Below, one piece after another: positions 40,227 to 52,238 of a stretch of 63,967 nt of DNA; the stretch's first letter is position 1, and the number at the start of each line of letters is the position of its first letter. The position numbers and the translations under genes were made by a program. The notes beneath the pieces are model-generated. The model had not been told where the DNA came from, ran no database searches, and worked only from the letters and a program-made list of their open reading frames with translations. This stretch comes from Chrysophaeum taylorii (Eukaryota > Sar > Pelagophyceae > Pelagomonadales > Pelagomonadaceae), in the NCBI GenBank assembly GCA_029834535.1, contig JAQMWT010000543.1:1-63967 (forward strand), in the 5' to 3' direction.

Positions 40227-42692
40227 TTGCCGGACGTGAAATTCAAGTGGACGAAAGAGTGTCAGGCAGCTTGGGATGCCATCATCGAGGCTATTGTCAC
40301 TTCGAAGGGCGTCTATCATCCTGATTACTCGTTACCTTTTTACATTCGAACTGATGCTTCCGCGCATGGGTTGGGTGCTTACCTATTTCAAAAAGTACCA
40401 GTCGTTGACGACGATGGAAGAGAAAGAATCGAAGAGAGAGTTGTCGAGTACTGGAGTCAAACCGTGCCTAAGTCGATGAGGAAGTACGATCCTCGGCGCT
40501 TGGAACTCCTCGCAGTACTCTCTGCTCTCGAAAATTTCCGATTTTATATCGAAGGTCATCAGACGAAGTTAGAGATGGATCATCGTATTTTAACGTTTCT
40601 GCGGGATTCGAATCATACGTCTGGACAGCTAGCACGATGGGCTATGCGGCTTACTGCGTTCGACCGGGAGCTCGGATACAAGCCTGGAAGCTCCCCTGGC
40701 ATGCGTATTCCGGATTGTCGGTCGCGCAACCCTATCGACAAATTGATCGAGAAAGATGAAGACGGGGAACCGATCAATGAAGCTTTTTCGATTTTCCAAG
40801 AAATCCCCACCGATGTCCCTGGCACAGCTTGCTTCACCTTCTCATCGGTGACGATGCCTATGCTGACGGACAGCGGCCCCACCGCCGCTATGGTAGCAGG
40901 TAGTACGCGACAGAACGTACAACCGCCTCAATTCTCGTACGAGTCTGAGCCGGTCGACTCCGTCGAACGTCTCCCTTTTGCCGATCAAGCGGAGGATGAG
41001 ATTACTCTCGCTGAGATAGCGAAAGAACAAGCTGAGGATGAAACATGCAAGCGCATCAGACGAAAGCTCGACTCTGAACAGAAAGATCAAGACGAGCAGT
41101 CATCCGTACCATATGAGGTTGATGACAACGTGTTGTATAAGGTCGATGATTCAGATTCTCAACGTCTCATTGTGGTCCCTCAGTCTATGCGAAAGCGTGT
41201 GATCGCCATGCATCACCGAGGATTGTTCGGAGGCCATGTAGGACGAAACTCCACAGCGACTCGAATTTTAGAACGGTATTGGTGGCCAAACGTCTCATCA
41301 TCAGTTAATGAGTTCGTCAATGCTTGCATTATTTGCCAGCAGATTCGACCCACCATGCCTAGACGTCATGGCTTGCTGTGTCAACCGAATCGCGTCGGAG
41401 ATTGCTATGTCCTAGGTATGGATTTGATTGGACCTCTGCGAGGCGCTGACCTGTACACGTACATACTCGCAATGTACGATGCAGCATCGCATTTCTTGAA
41501 ATTAGCTCTGATCAACACAAAACACGACTATTCGATTTTGAACGCGTTTGTGGACAAGATTTTACTTGAGGGATGTCTCCCACGGTGCACAGTCACGGAT
41601 AATGGAAATGAGTTCGCGAACAGGTTATTTCGCACGTTTGTTCGTCAATTCAACGTACGTTATCGTACTACCCTCCCGTATCACCCTCAGAGTAATCATA
41701 CTGAGCGTGTCAATCTATTCATCAAAGCCTTCTTGCGAGCTGCGATCGATGAACAGCTTCAGCCAGATTGGTCGACTTTCCTCCCATATGTGTCATTCAT
41801 GTACAATAGGATGTACATTCCGGGAACGGAGATTTTAACTTTCATGATGCGTACTGGCAAGCAACCCCTGTTACCACCCGACCACAATCTTTCGAGTGAA
41901 CAGCGTGATCTACCGCAATCACGTCATCAGATTTTGGTGGACTTTAAGAACAAGTTTGAATTTTATAGTCGACTCGTTACACGAGCTCACCAGAAAGCAC
42001 AGGAGAGTCAAAAACTCAACTATGATGCCCACCAAATTGACATCCAGTTTCCCCCAGGTGATTATGTTCTGCGTTTCGTGCCTAAGACGCGCCACAAGCT
42101 ACGGCCCGTTTGGCGCGGACCTTACATGGTTACTAGAAATATCTCTCCCGTCGTTTACGAAATTAAAGACGTCAACGACGATGATGCTGAATCGGTTGTA
42201 GTATCTCTACAACAGATTGTGCCTTTGAAAGTGCCAACCATCGACACTTATTCCGCCCCTCTGCATTTACCTTCGGACCGCGGCCGGTTCAAACATGGTA
42301 ACTTCGTGATTTTCAGGGTGAAAGGACGATCCAACGCGTGGAAGGAGCGTCTCTATGTTGCCGAAGTCTACGAAGAATATGACCACGACAATGATACAGT
42401 TGCGCTTCACTACTATACCGATTTGGGACCGCGCGATGATCCTCGCGTCTTTGATCCTACTAAGCCTCTGGCTGAGCGACGCTTAAGACCAGAATACAAA
42501 GATGCTTTCGGAGGTAGCTTCACACGTTTACGACCAAACATGGAGGGCTGTGAACCCTGTGTGACTGATTTTCGCCCGGATGAAATCGATGTCCTCGTCA
42601 CTAACTTCGGTCTCCACAGCAACAAAGTTCCTGCCGATGTAGCTGACCGAGCTTATCGTACCATTCGTGAGCGTGACCTTCGTCACCCTTGA
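40227..42692 (+). CDS. Ty3/gypsy RNase H, integrase and C-terminal domain (gypsy-2)
   Basis: 821-codon open frame. RNase H has IRTDASAHGLGAYLF, LELLAVLSALENFRFYIEG and LEMDHRILTFL. A 120-residue tether follows (DEITLAEIAKEQAEDE). Integrase has HHRGLFGGHVGRNS with CIICQ (HHCC), LGMDLIGPLRG, VTDNGNEFANR and NHTERVNLFIKAFLR (D, D, E all present), and a GPY/F-type module (PVWRGPYMVTRN). A further 120-residue C-terminal domain (VALHYYTDLGPRDDP, LRPEYKDAF, CVTDFRPDEIDVL) is shared with gypsy-1. No chromodomain is obvious. The domain itself is intact, but upstream stops prevent normal pol expression. Confidence 0.85.
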   Translation: MPDVKFKWTKECQAAWDAIIEAIVTSKGVYHPDYSLPFYIRTDASAHGLGAYLFQKVPVVDDDGRERIEERVVEYWSQTVPKSMRKYDPRRLELLAVLSALENFRFYIEGHQTKLEMDHRILTFLRDSNHTSGQLARWAMRLTAFDRELGYKPGSSPGMRIPDCRSRNPIDKLIEKDEDGEPINEAFSIFQEIPTDVPGTACFTFSSVTMPMLTDSGPTAAMVAGSTRQNVQPPQFSYESEPVDSVERLPFADQAEDEITLAEIAKEQAEDETCKRIRRKLDSEQKDQDEQSSVPYEVDDNVLYKVDDSDSQRLIVVPQSMRKRVIAMHHRGLFGGHVGRNSTATRILERYWWPNVSSSVNEFVNACIICQQIRPTMPRRHGLLCQPNRVGDCYVLGMDLIGPLRGADLYTYILAMYDAASHFLKLALINTKHDYSILNAFVDKILLEGCLPRCTVTDNGNEFANRLFRTFVRQFNVRYRTTLPYHPQSNHTERVNLFIKAFLRAAIDEQLQPDWSTFLPYVSFMYNRMYIPGTEILTFMMRTGKQPLLPPDHNLSSEQRDLPQSRHQILVDFKNKFEFYSRLVTRAHQKAQESQKLNYDAHQIDIQFPPGDYVLRFVPKTRHKLRPVWRGPYMVTRNISPVVYEIKDVNDDDAESVVVSLQQIVPLKVPTIDTYSAPLHLPSDRGRFKHGNFVIFRVKGRSNAWKERLYVAEVYEEYDHDNDTVALHYYTDLGPRDDPRVFDPTKPLAERRLRPEYKDAFGGSFTRLRPNMEGCEPCVTDFRPDEIDVLVTNFGLHSNKVPADVADRAYRTIRERDLRHP

Positions 42693-42727
42693 AGTCGAGT
42701 ACGACTTCATCTCAAGTAGGGGGCTCC

Positions 42728-42974
42728 TGTGGCAGTAACGCCCATTTCCCCCACTTGCCTGCCTGCCACCTGACTTACCCTGGTTGTTGCCCTGGTACTG
42801 ACCTTGCAATTATGGCGGGGGTGTCATCTTGACATCCTCACCTGCGCTTCCACCGAACCCAATGTACCAGGCATTTGTATTGTTTTCTTGCTGTCTTCTT
42901 GCTATTACCCTCTTTTGATTGTCCGATTTCGAGATGGCGTAAGGTATTGCGCCGAGATCGGGCGTGTGGTGGTT
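42728..42974 (+). repeat. Start of the gypsy-2 3' LTR
   Basis: TGTGGCAGTAACGCCC follows a GTAGGGGGCTCC purine tract, 35 bp after the integrase stop. Only the first 15-20 bases match the gypsy-1 LTR start, so the length is unknown. There is no gene in this stretch. Confidence 0.5.
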
Positions 42975-43937
42975 TCACCCGCGGTTCGGGTTGGGAGAAA
43001 GGGTTGTTGAGGCCCCTGGTCCGGCCAGGAGGGGCGGGTATCTGAGAAAACCACTACAATCCGACAGTGGGGCGGCAGGAGCTTGAGCCGCGGTGGGGGC
43101 TTGGTCAGGGATGAAGGTGCCGGGGCCGTCATGGCCGTAGGTGGCATGATCATCAAGGAGATGAGTGGTGCAGAGAGGGGGTTGACGAGGATGTTGGGGA
43201 ACTTGTATAGGTGGTGTAGCGGGAGTCGCCGATAGTGGGGAGTTAGGCTCCAGTGAAGGAGGTGGAGGCTCCGGTGGGGTTGGTGGAGTGAAGGGAGTAG
43301 TGTTTATTGGTGGTGGTGTGTTCAACATTGCCGGTGCGATATTTCAACAAGGTGGAGTGTCTTCGTGAATGTGGGGTGTGTCAGGTTGTGGAGTAACCTT
43401 GGCTATGCCTGGGTCCGGAGGGAAGGCAGTGGGGTCTGAGACTTTGCCGTGGTGTGTTTGACATCCGGTGGGGTTGTCGGCATGAGAGGGGGTGACCATC
43501 GAGATGATCAGGTCTTGGGTCGCGACTTCGTGCGAAGTTTGCTTGTGCTTAAGGGGGGTTGCCGTAAGAACAGCTGGTTGGGGAGCTTGTTCAAGTTGCT
43601 CGTCTTGATCTAGTTGCACGTCTTGATCGAGTTGCTCGTCTTGAGCTTCGATTGCGGCAGTGATTTTGGCTCTTAGAACAGCGTACTCAGCGGCGTACTC
43701 AGCGGCGATTTTGGCTTTTAAGGCAGCGTTATCGGCGGCGAGTTGATCTAAAAAATTAGCTTTGAGCTGTTGCAACTTAGCTTGGAGCTGGTGCCAGCGA
43801 GCTTGCTGTGTAGTGAATTGCGTCGCTACTTTCTGACTCGGGACTTGTGGGTCGTGAGTCGCCATCGTTTTCGGGTTGCGTTTTGCGCGTTGTTGGTTGC
43901 CTTTCACACTATGTTCACACTTGTTCACCAGTAGCAA
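42975..43937 (-). pseudogene. Coiled-coil and proline-rich ORF with one internal stop
   Basis: Frame 43344-43937 then, after a single UGA, frame 42975-43328 in the same register (about 320 codons). The likely start is MATHDPQVPSQKV. Residues 20-100 are a helix-rich stretch (ARWHQLQAKLQQLKANFLDQ) with short internal duplications (AAEYAAEYA; LDQDVQLDQDEQLEQ). The C-terminal half is proline-rich (NTPPPINTTPFTPPTPPEPP). It looks like a retroelement gag or a low-complexity host protein; no family was recognised. Confidence 0.4.
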
Positions 43938-43947
43938 GCGATGAGAC

Positions 43948-44330
43948 TTGTCTACGGTCTTAAAACTTTCAGGAACTTCAGGAGATTGCTCTTTTCTGGA
44001 AATCCGGAGTCTTTGTCCGAGACGTCGATCGAGATCGATGTCTTTCGGAGGACGTTTCTCTGCCAGTACCGGACTGGGTCCAAACCTAGAGAACAGTAAA
44101 AATCACTGTGCCTCAGGTAGAGAATGGTGGCAATGGTAGTGCTGCCTTTCGTCCTGTCCTCTAGCGACACAAAGAGCAGCACGGTGTTCGACACAGCGAT
44201 TTTGGGGTTGTTAGGTGTGAAAGTGAGGTTAGGGGGGGGGGGTCCTAACCCTAAATGGAATTTTCTATCTCTAGAGCCATCCTCCCCTTCCTCATGCCTG
44301 GTAATTTTTAGTGTCAGGTACTGCTAGACA
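43948..44330. repeat. Repeat C second copy and flank
   Basis: 44110-44280 is the counterpart of the repeat at 14873-15090. It contains a run of nine G and CCTAACCCTAAATGGAATTT. No credible gene. Confidence 0.3.
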
Positions 44331-44536
44331 TTTCCCCACACCATGCCACGATCACGCTAAACTGGGGTGTGGCGTGCCCCATGTCCGAAAGGAGAGTGGT
44401 CGGGAGTAATCCTGAGCGTCTCACATCCCTCGTTGGTCGAGTTCGGTCCATGGTACGGCCCTCGCAACAAAACAGTAATTTTTAGTGTCGACCCGCCTGT
44501 ACTCCGATTTGGTGTGGGCCTTATTTCTTAATTTTA

Positions 44537-45110
44537 TTGAGTACCTCTGGTGGGCGTCGGCGACAAGTGTGTGGGCGTCATGGCGCGGACGCCGAACCCG
44601 AAGAATACGTTGAACGAGCGGATGAGGTACGGGACCGCCCGGTTGATCGTGAAGGGCGAGCAGTTCGACGGAGAGCTGCCGATCGTCGTGAAGAGGGGTC
44701 GAAAGGAGCATCGGACGCAGAAGAAGCACCTGATTTGGGAGATGCAGCAGCGTGACCCGGGTCAGCGGCCTACGCAGTCGCAACGCGGACACCTACGTCC
44801 GTGGCGCAGCGGTGGACGTCAGGTGCGACCGGCCGCGACAGCGTCGCGACTGCGCGCATCAAATTTCCGTCGTCAAGCTCGGCGGACACGGCGACCAGCT
44901 CCAGGTCGATGGCGAGGTCGCGCCAGGCCGCAGGGGGCAGCGAGTTCTGGAAGTCTCAGGCGAGGAGCTCGGCGCAGAGTCCCGCGAGCAGATGGTCTCT
45001 GCGCGCTTTGAGCGCGCCAAACCCCAGCCATCCCTCGGAGACCAGGCTCTCGTCATCTCACGCTCCCACCGCTGACGCGCTTCGGCGCGCGTAGCCTCAA
45101 CCCCGTATTG
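44537..45110 (+). other. GC-rich open region, unassigned
   Basis: Overlapping open frames on both strands at high GC, where chance ORFs are expected. The most protein-like stretch is 44550-44760 (ARTPNPKNTLNERMRYGTAR, then VVKRGRKEHRTQKKHLIWEM). No domain was recognised. An identical motif AGTAATTTTTAGTGTC-like occurs at about 44306 and 44469. 45111-45580 holds similar GC-rich sequence with no recognised gene. Confidence 0.3.
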
Positions 45111-45581
45111 GCGGCGAACATGCCCACGAACGACCGGAGGGCTTCGACGCCGACCTGGCTGGCGCTGGCGCACCACTCCACTTCCAACGCACCGCTCCAC
45201 CCCGCTCCGCCCGTCGAGCAACCTGCACATCCACACCAGAGCGTGCGCGCTGAGGGCCGCCTTCACTGCCGCCATTTTCCGCGCCATCTGGCACGTCCCC
45301 CACAGATACTCACGCGGCCCCACCCGGTCCACGGCCGCCCACCGTTACAGCCGGCGTCCCGCAACGCGGCGACGGCCTGCAACTGGGCGGCAGGCCGCGG
45401 ACTCCAGGAATAACCGATTGAGGTGTATTGCTGCATCCGCAGCAGCCCCGGCAACCACAAGTTGAACAACAGAAGCAGCCACCGTCATCCCAGCGCAGTT
45501 ACGTTTGCGACCGGCCTTCATCGCGTGATTCATCACGAATTAGGGCCGGTGCGGCAGGGGCTTTGGTTGAAATTTTAGAAA

Positions 45582-45696
45582 CTAAATATATATATCTACA
45601 TCTATATCTATGTCTATATCTATATAAGATAACAGCGTTCAAGTCAGAACTATATAACACAGCGTCGAGTTGAACTATATAACACAGCGACGAGTT
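45582..45696. repeat. AT-rich microsatellite and 25-bp tandem pair
   Basis: TATATCTA-type repeats (45582-45628) are followed by two copies of GAACTATATAACACAGCG.CGAGTT (45647-45671, 45672-45696). The second copy merges with the truncated SINE S7. Confidence 0.75.
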
Positions 45697-45873
45697 GGTT
45701 GTCAGTCACATCGCGGTCTCCTCGTCGCATGGCGACAAGCTTGATGATCACTCTCCGCCGACCCACCTTTCGGCGCCCCTCGTCTACAGGCCCGTGATTC
45801 CGGACTGGCTCCTGTCGGTCCGGCCTGGCTCCCATGCTCGGGAGAGGTCTCAAGTTAGTTAGTTAGTTAGTTC
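45689..45873 (+). mobile_element. SINE-like element S7, 5'-truncated
   Basis: About 185 bp of the 3' half of the family (from GACGAGTTGGTTGTCAGTCA) ending AGTTAGTTAGTTAGTT. It is closest to S6, sharing GATCACTCTCCGCCGACCCA. No clean target duplication was identified. Confidence 0.75.
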
Positions 45874-46480
45874 AAGCGAGGAAGCGCTTCGAGGTCAAGA
45901 TGCGGCTGCGCGGCCGATGGCGACGCCTTCGTCGAGTCGGCGCGCAAGCGGGACGGCGAGGCGCGGGTTCGGGAGGGCGATGGGCGGCGAGTGGTCTCCC
46001 GCCTCGCCGAGCGCCGGACGGTTTGTCTCGTCATCCCGGGCCGCGCGGCGGTCCGCCGTCGCTCTCCACGAAGGGGCGAGCCACGACGTGGTTTACCGCG
46101 AGAAAAACCGGAATACGTCCTAAGCAGTCTTGCGTCCTATAGGTAATTTCGCTTTCGAGCAGGCTACTTGCTTATCTTTTTTCTGCATCTTCTTTCTTTC
46201 CTGGTTTGGAAGCAGTCTTGCGTCTTATAGGCAATTTCTCTTTCTAGCACGCAAAAAAGAAAATACGGGAGACTGACAGGACAGACAGACACACTTCATG
46301 CTCCCCACACACACCCCCCTCTTAGCAGTCGACATTTAAAGACAGACAGACACACAGACAGACAGACGTGACGCACATTGAACTTCCCGTTTTTTGCGAT
46401 CCGTTCAGTATGCAATGTACTGATATACTGATCTGGCGACGACGGTTTCGCGCACGCATCAATCACCCGAAGAGCTTGCT
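45874..46480. repeat. Unassigned sequence with a direct and an inverted repeat
   Basis: A 45-bp direct repeat starting AAGCAGTCTTGCGTC (46122-46166 and 46210-46252). 46270-46375 (CATGCTCCCCACACAC, TCTTAGCAGTCGACATTTAAA, GACAGACAG) is the inverted counterpart of 46590-46815 inside Helitron H4. 46376-46480 is probably the remainder of the CopF LTR, because H4 is inserted in that LTR. Short GC-rich ORFs at 45900-46142 are not credible genes. Confidence 0.45.
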
Positions 46481-48052
<1,572 letters not shown>

Positions 48053-48171
48053 TGACCCTTATTTTTGGGGGTATGTGTTGATGGAAAGATGATTGAGCAG
48101 GTTAGGGGAAGCAATGTTGGTACATGGTACCGGACACACAGTCCGAGGTACCGGAACCAATATACCAACAC
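48053..48171 (-). repeat. CopF 3' LTR, proximal part
   Basis: On the minus strand TGTTGGTATATTGGTTCCGG starts right after a TTTAGGGGACGG purine tract, 14 bp after the pol stop. It contains the imperfect palindrome GGTACC...GGTACC. It is cut by Helitron H4. Confidence 0.6.
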
Positions 48172-48184
48172 CGTCCCCTAAAGT

Positions 48185-49346
48185 TTAAGGAGCAGGGGCA
48201 GGAGCAGCAGGCGTAGGTGTCTGAATGTCAGCAGAGAGATTCAAGAGAATGGCACGTTGCCGAACAAATATCTCATACTTGCTCGACTTGGTAAGGCAAT
48301 CGGAGGCATTCCAGTTGGAGTTGACTTTAACAGGAGCGATGATACCAGCATCAAGCATGTCAGTTGCAGAAAAGTGGCGTATCCCGATATGACGAGTGTG
48401 TTTAGTGATAGCAAACTCTTTCATTCGATGAATCACAGATTTGTTGTTGTCCATGTACAATGGCACGGGATCCGTTTGTAAACCTAGAACAGTCAATAAG
48501 CGGCGAAGCCATAGCAGATAGGCAGTGCAGACAAAAAGGGAAATGAGCTCTGATTCGAAACTATAACGAGCGACCAGATGTTGCACAGAAGAACACCAAG
48601 CGATAGCACAGCCACGCAGCATGTAAACATATCCAGATATAGAGCGGCGTGAATCAGGATTTGAAACCCAATCGGCGTCATAGTAGATATAAAATTGTTG
48701 CCATTTGGAGCCATCAATAGTCAAACACAAGTGGCGTGAGCCGTGCAGATACTTCAGAATATGACGAACATATGCCCAGTGCTTGCGACCAGGATTATTA
48801 CCAAAACGGCAAGCTTGAACGACTTGAAACAGAAAACCAGGTCTCGTCATAATAGCAATGAACAGTAAAACGCCAACCGTGCCTCGATAAGGTAAACGCT
48901 GCATATAATGCCATTCCGGAGAGTTGATTTGCGGACAAGAATCAGCTGACAGGTGAACACCTGGCTGTCCTGGTGTTGAAGCAACTTGAGAAGGGCCCAG
49001 ACGCGCTACCTTAAGCAGATCATTGATAGCTTTGGGCTGCTGTAATTGAATCGCGCGCGTGTGACGGTTGCGAAATATCTCAAAACCAATAAAGCCAGAA
49101 GCTGAACCCAGTTCTTTAACACCAGAAGGTGAATGAACACGAGTCCGAAGGAACACAACAAGACGCTGGTAATGATGAGAGTTAGCTCGATAAAAGACAC
49201 AAGCATATCACATACAATCACAATCAGCATGATGACAACCTGCATTTGAACGTAAACAAATATAAGCAGCGATCAGCGTCAGTTGCCACAGAACCAAAGT
49301 CAGTAAGCATCTTATGAAGGAGGATATTCCAGCTACGACTAGCTTG
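48185..49346 (-). pseudogene. Copia RT C-terminus and RNase H (CopF)
   Basis: 48185-49156 is open for 323 codons: SGFIGFEIFRNRHTRAIQL, PYRGTVGVLLFIAIMTRPG, WAYVRHILKYLHGSRHLCL, YYDADWVSNPDSRRSISGYV, ARYSFESELISL, YMDNNKSVIH, TRHIGIRHF and the end NWNASDCLTKS. Upstream (to 49346) the RT block HQASRSWNILLHKML is readable in another frame. This lineage resembles canonical copia more than Cop1-Cop4. Confidence 0.85.
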
Positions 49347-49351
49347 ATGAG

Positions 49352-49745
49352 TAACTAACTTAACTAACTTCAGACCTCTCCCGAGCATGGGAGCCAGGCC
49401 GGACAGGCAGGAGCCGATCCGGAATCACAGAGGAAAATCACGCAGTTGGGGCTGAGGCGAGGGACGAGGACTCGTTGATGACGGACCGCCACTGCGCGCG
49501 GTCTTGTGCGAAGTCGTGCAAAAGCGTCGCAGGCCGCAAACGTGTTGGTCCACGAACAATCGACCTGTCCGTCGCGTTCTGCCCAACCGAGCGAACCCCA
49601 TCCCAGCGCGGACTTTCCGGGTGCTAACCGGCCAGCCCGGGAGGCGAGCAGGCACCGTCTCACTCCGGGACGGCCGGGGCCGCCGCAGGGAGCAAGCGTG
49701 TTAGGCGCCGTCCTCCATCGCAACCAACGGTTAGCGATCGCAGGG
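49352..49745 (-). mobile_element. SINE-like element S8, divergent subfamily
   Basis: Tail AACTAACTTAACTAACTTCAG at the left, head CGGTTAGCGATCGCAGGG at the right. It shares the ends and the CCGGCCAGCCCGGGAGGCGA block with S1-S7, but the centre differs. It splits the CopF RT between WYGT and HQASRSWN. The flanking duplication is short and imperfect (around CTCATC). Confidence 0.7.
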
Positions 49746-50352
49746 TTAGGGGATGATTAGTACCATACCATGGCCGTTTGAGTTTCAAAACGTGATAGCC
49801 CGATGGTGGTTGTTGAGTAGGAAACCCATCTGCGGGCCAAACGTAAACGTTTTCAGAAAACGTAGCTTGTGTGAACGCATTCTTGATATCAAGTTTGACA
49901 AGTTCCCAATTGAGATGAGCGACACGACACTAAAATACTCTTACTGTAGTTGCCGTAGCAACTGGGGAATAAGTTGCGAAATAATCGACGCCATATACTT
50001 GGGTATAACCTAATACCACAAGACGAGCTTTATATCTATCAAATTCACCAGACTCATTATACTTCTTCTTCAAAAGCCACTTGGTGCCACAAATTTTGCC
50101 ACTAAAATTAGGTGGGAGCCAAACGACATCCCAAGTACCGAGACGTTCAAGTGTGCGATATTCATCATTCATCGCATTGATCCATGACTCACGTTCAGGG
50201 GATCCTAAAGCTTCGTGGACATCAACTTGAGTGATGTCAGATTCATCAAGAGTAGACAGGAAACATAAACCAACAGTAACAAAATAACAGAACGAACGAA
50301 GAACATTTGTAGCAGGAGTCATGGCAGTCATGATCGTTTGATGACAAGACAA
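49746..50352 (-). pseudogene. Copia RT N-terminal part (CopF)
   Basis: 49930-50352: ESWINAMNDEYRTLERLGTW, GTKWLLKKKYNESGEFDRYK, ARLVVLGYTQVYGVDYFATY, SPVATATTVRV, continuing in another frame as ELVKLDIKNAFTQATFSENV and the WYG before S8. It has classical copia RT order and spacing. One frameshift is visible near 49930. Confidence 0.85.
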
Positions 50353-50355
50353 AGG

Positions 50356-51557
50356 CTAGCGCATATAATGCGCAGTAAGTTGCCGTTGCTCCGCACGAGT
50401 GGCAACACGACGTGTGTGCCTTGTGTCGTCAAATTGTGACACTTGGGACGTTTGAGGGAAGTTAACGTCCCTGTGCGGTGAGTCAGTGGTACCATATAGA
50501 GAAAGCTGACTCATGGATTCCAGAGGCGTCCCCCCGGATCCGTTTTCAACGTCAGTTGCGGCAAAATTGGCAACAGATGGTGACGTGACGGTAATGTCAC
50601 ATTGCATGGACTCAACGTCCATTGCTGAAGATACAGAATCACAAGAAGCCACGTCAGAATGAGGCACAGTGGCAATAACTGAGTCAGCGGCCGGTACAGG
50701 AGCTGCCGCTAAGTCAACGCCCGTCGGATTATCATCGACTGTAGGAAGGCGAGACGCGACCGTTGTAGCAGGCGAAGATACAAAAAAATCTGTATAACGT
50801 CGCGTATCTGAGTCAGAGAGAGGATTCCTGAGAGCAAAACGCTCATCAAAGATAGTATTGCCCGACCATGAGGTAAAGATCCTGTCAGTGACGGCATCCA
50901 TGATGTAATAACCTGGGCCGTCACGAACATAGCCAAGAAAAATGCCACTGCAACGTATACGATGGTTTTTACCAGCTTTCTCGTTCGTGACGAGATATGC
51001 GGGACATCCCCAAACACGAAAATAGTACGCTATTGGACGCTCACCAAGAGAGTCCATGTGATCGCTTCATATGAGGTGATACAGCCAGGATTTGTAGACG
51101 TAGGAGAGCGACTTGAAACATAAGTGCACGTATCAAGCGCATACGGCCACAGCTCAATGGGTCTCTGTGCAAAGGTGAGTAGTGCACGACAATTTTCACC
51201 ATCAGTGCGGTTCTTGCGTTCGGCACGTCCATGCATGCCTTTGACATGGGCAGGAGAACGACGCAAGGCAATGCCGTTCTGATTGCAAATTTGTTGCCAT
51301 TCGCCAGCATACTCGCCAGCCCGATCAATGTAGATACACTCGACTCTTTAATTTTGACTGGAAACAAACTGTAAGAAGGCAGACAGAGCAGTAGAAGCTC
51401 GACGTTAGTGCTCTAACATATCACGACGAGCGTGCTGAGTGCAATCACACAAGAAAACACGACTATATTTGTAATTGCCGTACCTCGATCGCGCACGAAA
51501 TTCAAGAATGTCAGCATGTACTAGTTGAAATGGACGCGTAGCGTGTGTGCGCGTACT
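50356..51557 (-). pseudogene. Copia integrase (CopF)
   Basis: 50356-51057: SLGERPIAYYFRVWGCPAYL, GIFLGYVRDGPGYYIMD, then a variable linker. 51030-51367 carries the core in two frames (VKGMHGRAERKNRT with the catalytic Glu; YIDRAGEYAGEWQQICNQNG-like aspartate region readable near 51290). Frame changes near 51040 and 51350 make it inactive. Confidence 0.75.
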
Positions 51558-52214
51558 TTAAGTTGGGGAAACTTGGATCGCTTTGCCAAAAGCACAACCT
51601 GGACAATAGGTCGATAATGGTCCAGTGGTAAAGTCGACATCCTGCACAATGCGAGGAAGCACTTGCATATGCTGTGAATTGAGATGGTTGAAGCGACAGT
51701 GTAGGATATCCGAGTCGACACGACGCGGACCAACAGCGGGCACGATTGAAGAAAAAGGGGCTATAGCATGATCGGTCATATAAGCTTGATGATGATGCTG
51801 AGCTGGTATTATCCGCACAAAGATATATTCAACATGATTGCGAGCCACGACGGGTATGCGATGAGTTGTATGAAGATTCGGGAGAAACTCGCAGTCACTG
51901 GAAGAATCAGTGGAGACACTATATCCATGGGCTTTGATCGTAGCCTTACTGATGATAATCCTAGGTGCATTTGGAACAAAAAGAGCTTGAGGAAGTTCAA
52001 GAAGCAACATCTCAGTGCTTTGACGAATAGATGCAAAGTTCGGCCGGAGAGACCAGCGCGCTGGCAATAGAAGTTTCAAGGTGCCAGTAATTGCAGACTG
52101 AGATGAACCTCCAAAGCTGAAGAGCGGCGTAGATTCATTGTACAGATCATGAAGCAAGGATTGAGCAGGAACAACAGTCACAGAACTACAGCCATCCAGA
52201 AGAACAGCCTGCAT
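51558..52214 (-). pseudogene. Copia protease and pre-integrase zinc domain (CopF)
   Basis: The protease active site reads LLDGCSSVTVVP, a degenerate form of the copia DSG[AC]S. PRIIISKATIKAHGYSVS follows, then the pre-integrase domain LHCRFNHLNSQHMQVLPRIV with STYCPGCAFGKA (H..H..C..C type). It is open over 219 codons. Confidence 0.75.
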
Positions 52215-52238
52215 GTTGGCTTCACGAAAAACTTGTTG

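Noticed and set aside
44550..45332. Long GC-rich ORFs on both strands
   Set aside because: High GC lowers stop frequency, and overlapping frames are open on both strands with no recognisable domain. Kept only as an unassigned region.
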